A model generated the notes under the pieces. It had not been told where the DNA came from. It saw nothing but the letters and a program-made list of their open reading frames with translations, and searched no databases. Position numbers and translations under genes: made by a program. Below, piece by piece: positions 5,626-7,824 of a DNA stretch of 7,824 nt. Numbering within the stretch: the stretch's first letter is position 1; each line of letters opens with the position of its first letter. The DNA is from Sporomusaceae bacterium (GTDB lineage: Bacteria; Bacillota; Negativicutes; DSM-13327), in the NCBI GenBank assembly GCA_027492445.1, contig JAPUES010000212.1:1-7824 (forward strand). Direction: 5' to 3'.

Positions 5626-5875
5626 ACACCACCACATAATAAAGATGGTAATATCTCTTACTATGCCTAGAATCTTGATATTGCCGTTTCACCTAGTAGT
5701 GGTATATTTTCCCCTTTTAATGGGCAAAATTACATTGTTGAGCAAATAAAGAATGACTGGCGAACAATTCATTTTCCTTAATACTAGTTAACTGAGGTCT
5801 GGGTACATTGGGATAATAATTTCTCTAAAGACTAAAATTACCTTGGATTAAAATACGCAGATAGGAGTTTCTAAC
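5626..5875. other. divergent intergenic region upstream of the right-hand operon
   Basis: Together with the methyltransferase leader this makes a gap of about 450 bases between divergent genes. It holds a promoter-like element for the plus-strand operon and a nine-pair inverted repeat with one G-T pair (5647-5655 with 5677-5685). A 34-codon plus-strand frame from 5645 lacks a ribosome site. I could not place a convincing promoter for the methyltransferase. Confidence 0.4.
5788..5817 (+). promoter_or_regulatory. putative sigma-A promoter of the three-gene membrane operon
   Basis: TTAACT (four of six matches to the -35) and GATAAT (five of six matches to the -10) are 18 bases apart, about 58 bp before the ATG at 5876. 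This is the best match in the gap, and no operator-like repeat overlaps it. Confidence 0.4.
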
Positions 5876-6652
5876 ATGCCGAATGGTATCCCCCAGTCCC
5901 CAAAACAGCGTCGGCCTAAAGCTGTTGCATCATCAATAGCTACTAACTTTTTGCATCTGCGAAACCCCTTTACGGTCGCTTGGTGGTCAGCCGCTTTTCC
6001 AGGGTTTGGACATATCAGCCTAGGAAACTATGTGATTGGCTTTTTAATGTTTTCATGGGAAATGTTAGTCAATACTCAGGCAAGTCTCAATATTGCTATT
6101 GTATATAGTTTCACAGGGCGCTTCGAAATGGCAAAAGAAATTGTAAATAATCGTTGGTTACTCTTATATGCTCCAGTTTGGTGTTTTTGTATCTGGTCAA
6201 GTTATTGCTTGACGGTGGATTTAAATAAAAATTCTCTCTTGGCTGATCGGAATCATTCTCCCATCGATGCTACAGAAATGTCTTTTTTTGAAACGAACTC
6301 CTTAGAAAAACGCATCCCTTGGCTTAGCGTAGCGTGGACTATTTGTACCCCAGGTCTTGGCCATCTCTACTGCCATCGGATACCCACAGCTTTCTTTATA
6401 TTAATTTGGTGGATAGGGATATCCTATATGTCCCATTTGCTTCAGGCGATTCAGTACACGTCTTTAGGTGATTTTGAGCAGACAAAAACAGTCTTAGACA
6501 TGGAATGGTTTCTTTATTTGCCGTCAATACTGGGATTTGCAGTGTATGATGCTTACGCTAACACTGTTGAATATAATCGGCTATTTGATATGGAACAGGC
6601 TGCTTATTTAACCAGAGAATTTCAAGACCCAGACTTTATAATGCCTGTATAA
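5876..6652 (+). CDS. multispanning membrane protein of two homologous halves, unknown function
   Basis: The 258-residue protein contains an internal duplication. Half 1 (about 31-118) and half 2 (about 148-236) share, in the same order and spacing, AW (35-36; 153-154), PGFGH or PGLGH (42-46; 159-163), a hydrophobic helix rich in Trp, a GxFE motif (81-84; 198-201), a conserved Trp (94; 211) and Pro (100; 216), and a final hydrophobic segment leading to a polar V-x-x-N region. Each half seems to have two or three membrane segments with a polar GRFEMAKE or GDFEQTKT loop. The PG.GH element recalls TM2-type membrane proteins, but the rest differs. I have seen similar hypothetical proteins in spore-forming Bacillota, without known function. 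The start ATG follows TAGGAG at eight bases. It is the first gene of a likely operon; the next gene starts within about ten bases of its stop. Confidence 0.85.
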   Translation: MPNGIPQSPKQRRPKAVASSIATNFLHLRNPFTVAWWSAAFPGFGHISLGNYVIGFLMFSWEMLVNTQASLNIAIVYSFTGRFEMAKEIVNNRWLLLYAPVWCFCIWSSYCLTVDLNKNSLLADRNHSPIDATEMSFFETNSLEKRIPWLSVAWTICTPGLGHLYCHRIPTAFFILIWWIGISYMSHLLQAIQYTSLGDFEQTKTVLDMEWFLYLPSILGFAVYDAYANTVEYNRLFDMEQAAYLTREFQDPDFIMPV

Positions 6653-6661
6653 GAGGTGACT

Positions 6662-7117
6662 ATGACTATGCATGTTGTTGCGTCCTTTGAACATTCCAAT
6701 TTCCTTGAGCTTGCCATCACTAATCTGATGCAAAAAGGCATAGACTCAAATCGAATATGCGCAATACCCTTGAATAAGATGGTGAAGGAAAGAAGACTCT
6801 TTGACACCCTCCACCGAGCCGATGGCCAGAGTATGTTTGACTTGCCCACCATTTTAGCAACGATTTTTATGACCCTTGGCGTTATGTGGGGCTTTATGTG
6901 GGAGTGGGGTCCAATTATTTGGGGACTGTTGAGTTTCGTTGGTGGGATAGTGTTGGGACTTATCATAAAATACCTACTTTATAAAAAAGAGTTACAAAAA
7001 CAATTCCACTATAATACGGAGATAGTGCTTATCGTCAATTGTAAACCGAATGAAGTAGAGGTTGTGGAAACTGTTCTATTTAACCATTTGGCTATCGGCA
7101 TTGGTACGAAGCACTAA
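6662..7117 (+). CDS. membrane protein with soluble alpha/beta pieces flanking a two-helix hairpin
   Basis: From this start the product has 151 residues. Residues 3-40 (HVVASFEHS, then LAITNLMQKGI, then ICAIPLNK) read as strand-helix-strand, like the stress-protein 17M/YflT-style or ferredoxin-like half domain. Two membrane segments follow (about 61-79 and 83-107, Trp/Gly-rich). The C-terminal part (about 118-147: EIVLIVNCKPNEVEVVETVL, then HLAIGIGT) again reads strand-helix-strand. The two soluble pieces could pack as one domain on the cytoplasmic face, with the hairpin as an insertion. Function is unknown. Start choice: a GTG at 6656 lies within the ribosome site, whereas AGAGG (6652-6656) suits the ATG at 6662; the ATG at 6668 is also possible. 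The site overlaps the preceding gene's stop, so translation is probably coupled. Confidence 0.8.
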   Translation: MTMHVVASFEHSNFLELAITNLMQKGIDSNRICAIPLNKMVKERRLFDTLHRADGQSMFDLPTILATIFMTLGVMWGFMWEWGPIIWGLLSFVGGIVLGLIIKYLLYKKELQKQFHYNTEIVLIVNCKPNEVEVVETVLFNHLAIGIGTKH

Positions 7118-7159
7118 CCAACAACTAAAAGACCCAGAAGTGAGGAGTGGCTACAACCT

Positions 7160-7717
7160 ATGTTACACTTTTCGGATTCAGCCATCAAAATAGTTCAAGC
7201 ACAGTCTGTTTTCACTGACATGAGAATGGAGCAGTGGCTTCAGGATACCTTGTTTACCTGGCAATGGTGGCTTCTTCTTGCATTGCTCATTGTGCCTTGG
7301 ATAGTATGGGGAATTCTTGTCGATAAGAAACGTTTTACAGCGATTATCTTGCTAGGTATGTTTGTTCTTGCGACCGCCTCTTGGATGGATGACCTAGGGA
7401 GTGATTTGATTCTGTGGTATTATCCATATAAATTACTGCCCATTTACCCCCAATTAGTTCCTATAAACTATGCAGTATTGCCAGTAATCTATATGCTAGT
7501 CTACCAATACTTTCCCCTGTGGTCTTCTTATATAAAGGCAATAGTTATCATGACAGCAATCTTTGCTTTTGTTGCTGAACCGGCCCTCGATTATTTAGGT
7601 ATATATAAAATGCTAAAGTGGCAGTATTACTACTCGATTCCGATTTACCTGCTAATGGGTTTCAGTTTTAAGTGGCTAGTTGAAACAATTTTGGCAATAA
7701 ATAAGAAATATAACTAG
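7160..7717 (+). CDS. CBO0543-type integral membrane protein
   Basis: The 185-residue protein has an N-terminal amphipathic stretch with DTLFTWQWWLL (29-39), then membrane segments at about 36-53, 58-76, 102-118, 124-141 and 158-179. Signature-like residues are PWIVWGILVDKKR (46-58), WMDDLG (75-80), LWYYPYKLLP (85-94), an AEP motif (139-141), LGIYKMLKW (146-154) and YYYSIPIYLL (156-165). This pattern matches what I recall of the CBO0543 family of Bacillota membrane proteins, whose function is not known. The ATG follows GAGGAG at a rather long 12 bases, so initiation may be weak. A downstream ATG at codon 21 or 23 would keep the conserved DTLFTW region but has no ribosome site. It lies 42 bp after the preceding gene and ends the operon; no obvious terminator follows. 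Confidence 0.85.
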   Translation: MLHFSDSAIKIVQAQSVFTDMRMEQWLQDTLFTWQWWLLLALLIVPWIVWGILVDKKRFTAIILLGMFVLATASWMDDLGSDLILWYYPYKLLPIYPQLVPINYAVLPVIYMLVYQYFPLWSSYIKAIVIMTAIFAFVAEPALDYLGIYKMLKWQYYYSIPIYLLMGFSFKWLVETILAINKKYN

Positions 7718-7824
7718 TACTAATTTCCCATTCGCTCTCTTGTTCCGAGACTTCGATCAAAGTAATCCTAGCTAATTTTACCCATATAACGTCCGGGACA
7801 GTTTCGTTGAATCATGACACCTAC
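7718..7824. other. right-edge sequence without a supportable gene
   Basis: There is no clear terminator after the preceding stop and no plus-strand start. On the minus strand a 15-codon ATG frame from about 7815 ends quickly. The stretch around GTCCGGGACAGTTTCG has the look of sequence near an insertion-sequence end or gene fragment, but this cannot be decided from 107 bases. Confidence 0.3.

Noticed and set aside
5461..5640. SAM, T-box or other known riboswitch in front of the methyltransferase
   Set aside because: None of the conserved core sequences of the common classes could be found by eye on the minus strand; kept only as an unclassified candidate.
5645..5749. 34-codon hydrophobic plus-strand frame
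   Set aside because: No Shine-Dalgarno upstream; length is within chance expectation for an AT-rich spacer.
6622..6966. 114-codon minus-strand frame
   Set aside because: Antisense to two plus-strand membrane genes with good starts; no domain visible.

Overview
The window looks like chromosomal DNA of a low-to-mid GC Bacillota (Firmicutes) bacterium. Strong GGAGG-type ribosome binding sites stand before nearly every gene, TTG starts appear usable, and several proteins match families I associate with spore-forming Bacilli, Clostridia or Negativicutes (the CBO0543-type membrane protein, the 258-aa protein with a doubled PG.GH motif, and a LuxR-type regulator with a polytopic membrane N-terminus). 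I cannot name a genus. No rRNA, tRNA, CRISPR array or complete insertion sequence is visible.

Layout. (1) Positions 1-2738, minus strand: a tightly spaced operon of three genes, a Yip1-like five-helix membrane protein, a 164-aa membrane protein of unknown function, and a large exported protein that runs off the left edge. (2) Positions 2739-3067: a divergent control region with overlapping promoter-like elements for both strands, a 16-bp-arm inverted repeat and a 17-bp palindrome. (3) Positions 3068-4612, plus strand: a 514-aa membrane-anchored LuxR-type regulator, a natural candidate to control the divergent exported-protein operon. Its stop codon lies inside a perfect 29-bp-arm palindrome. 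(4) Positions 4815-5426, minus strand: a solitary, AT-rich SAM-dependent methyltransferase. Its leader ends in an intrinsic-terminator-like hairpin just before the ribosome binding site, which suggests attenuation or a structured RNA. (5) Positions 5876-7717, plus strand: three membrane proteins in a probable operon, namely a protein made of two homologous halves, a protein whose two soluble alpha/beta pieces flank a transmembrane hairpin, and a CBO0543-type protein. The last 107 bases hold no gene I can support.

How the parts may work together (inference): the LuxR protein senses something at the membrane and drives the divergent envelope operon. The right-hand cassette looks like a separate, uncharacterised membrane module with its own promoter. 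The methyltransferase sits between them and is probably regulated on its own through its leader RNA.
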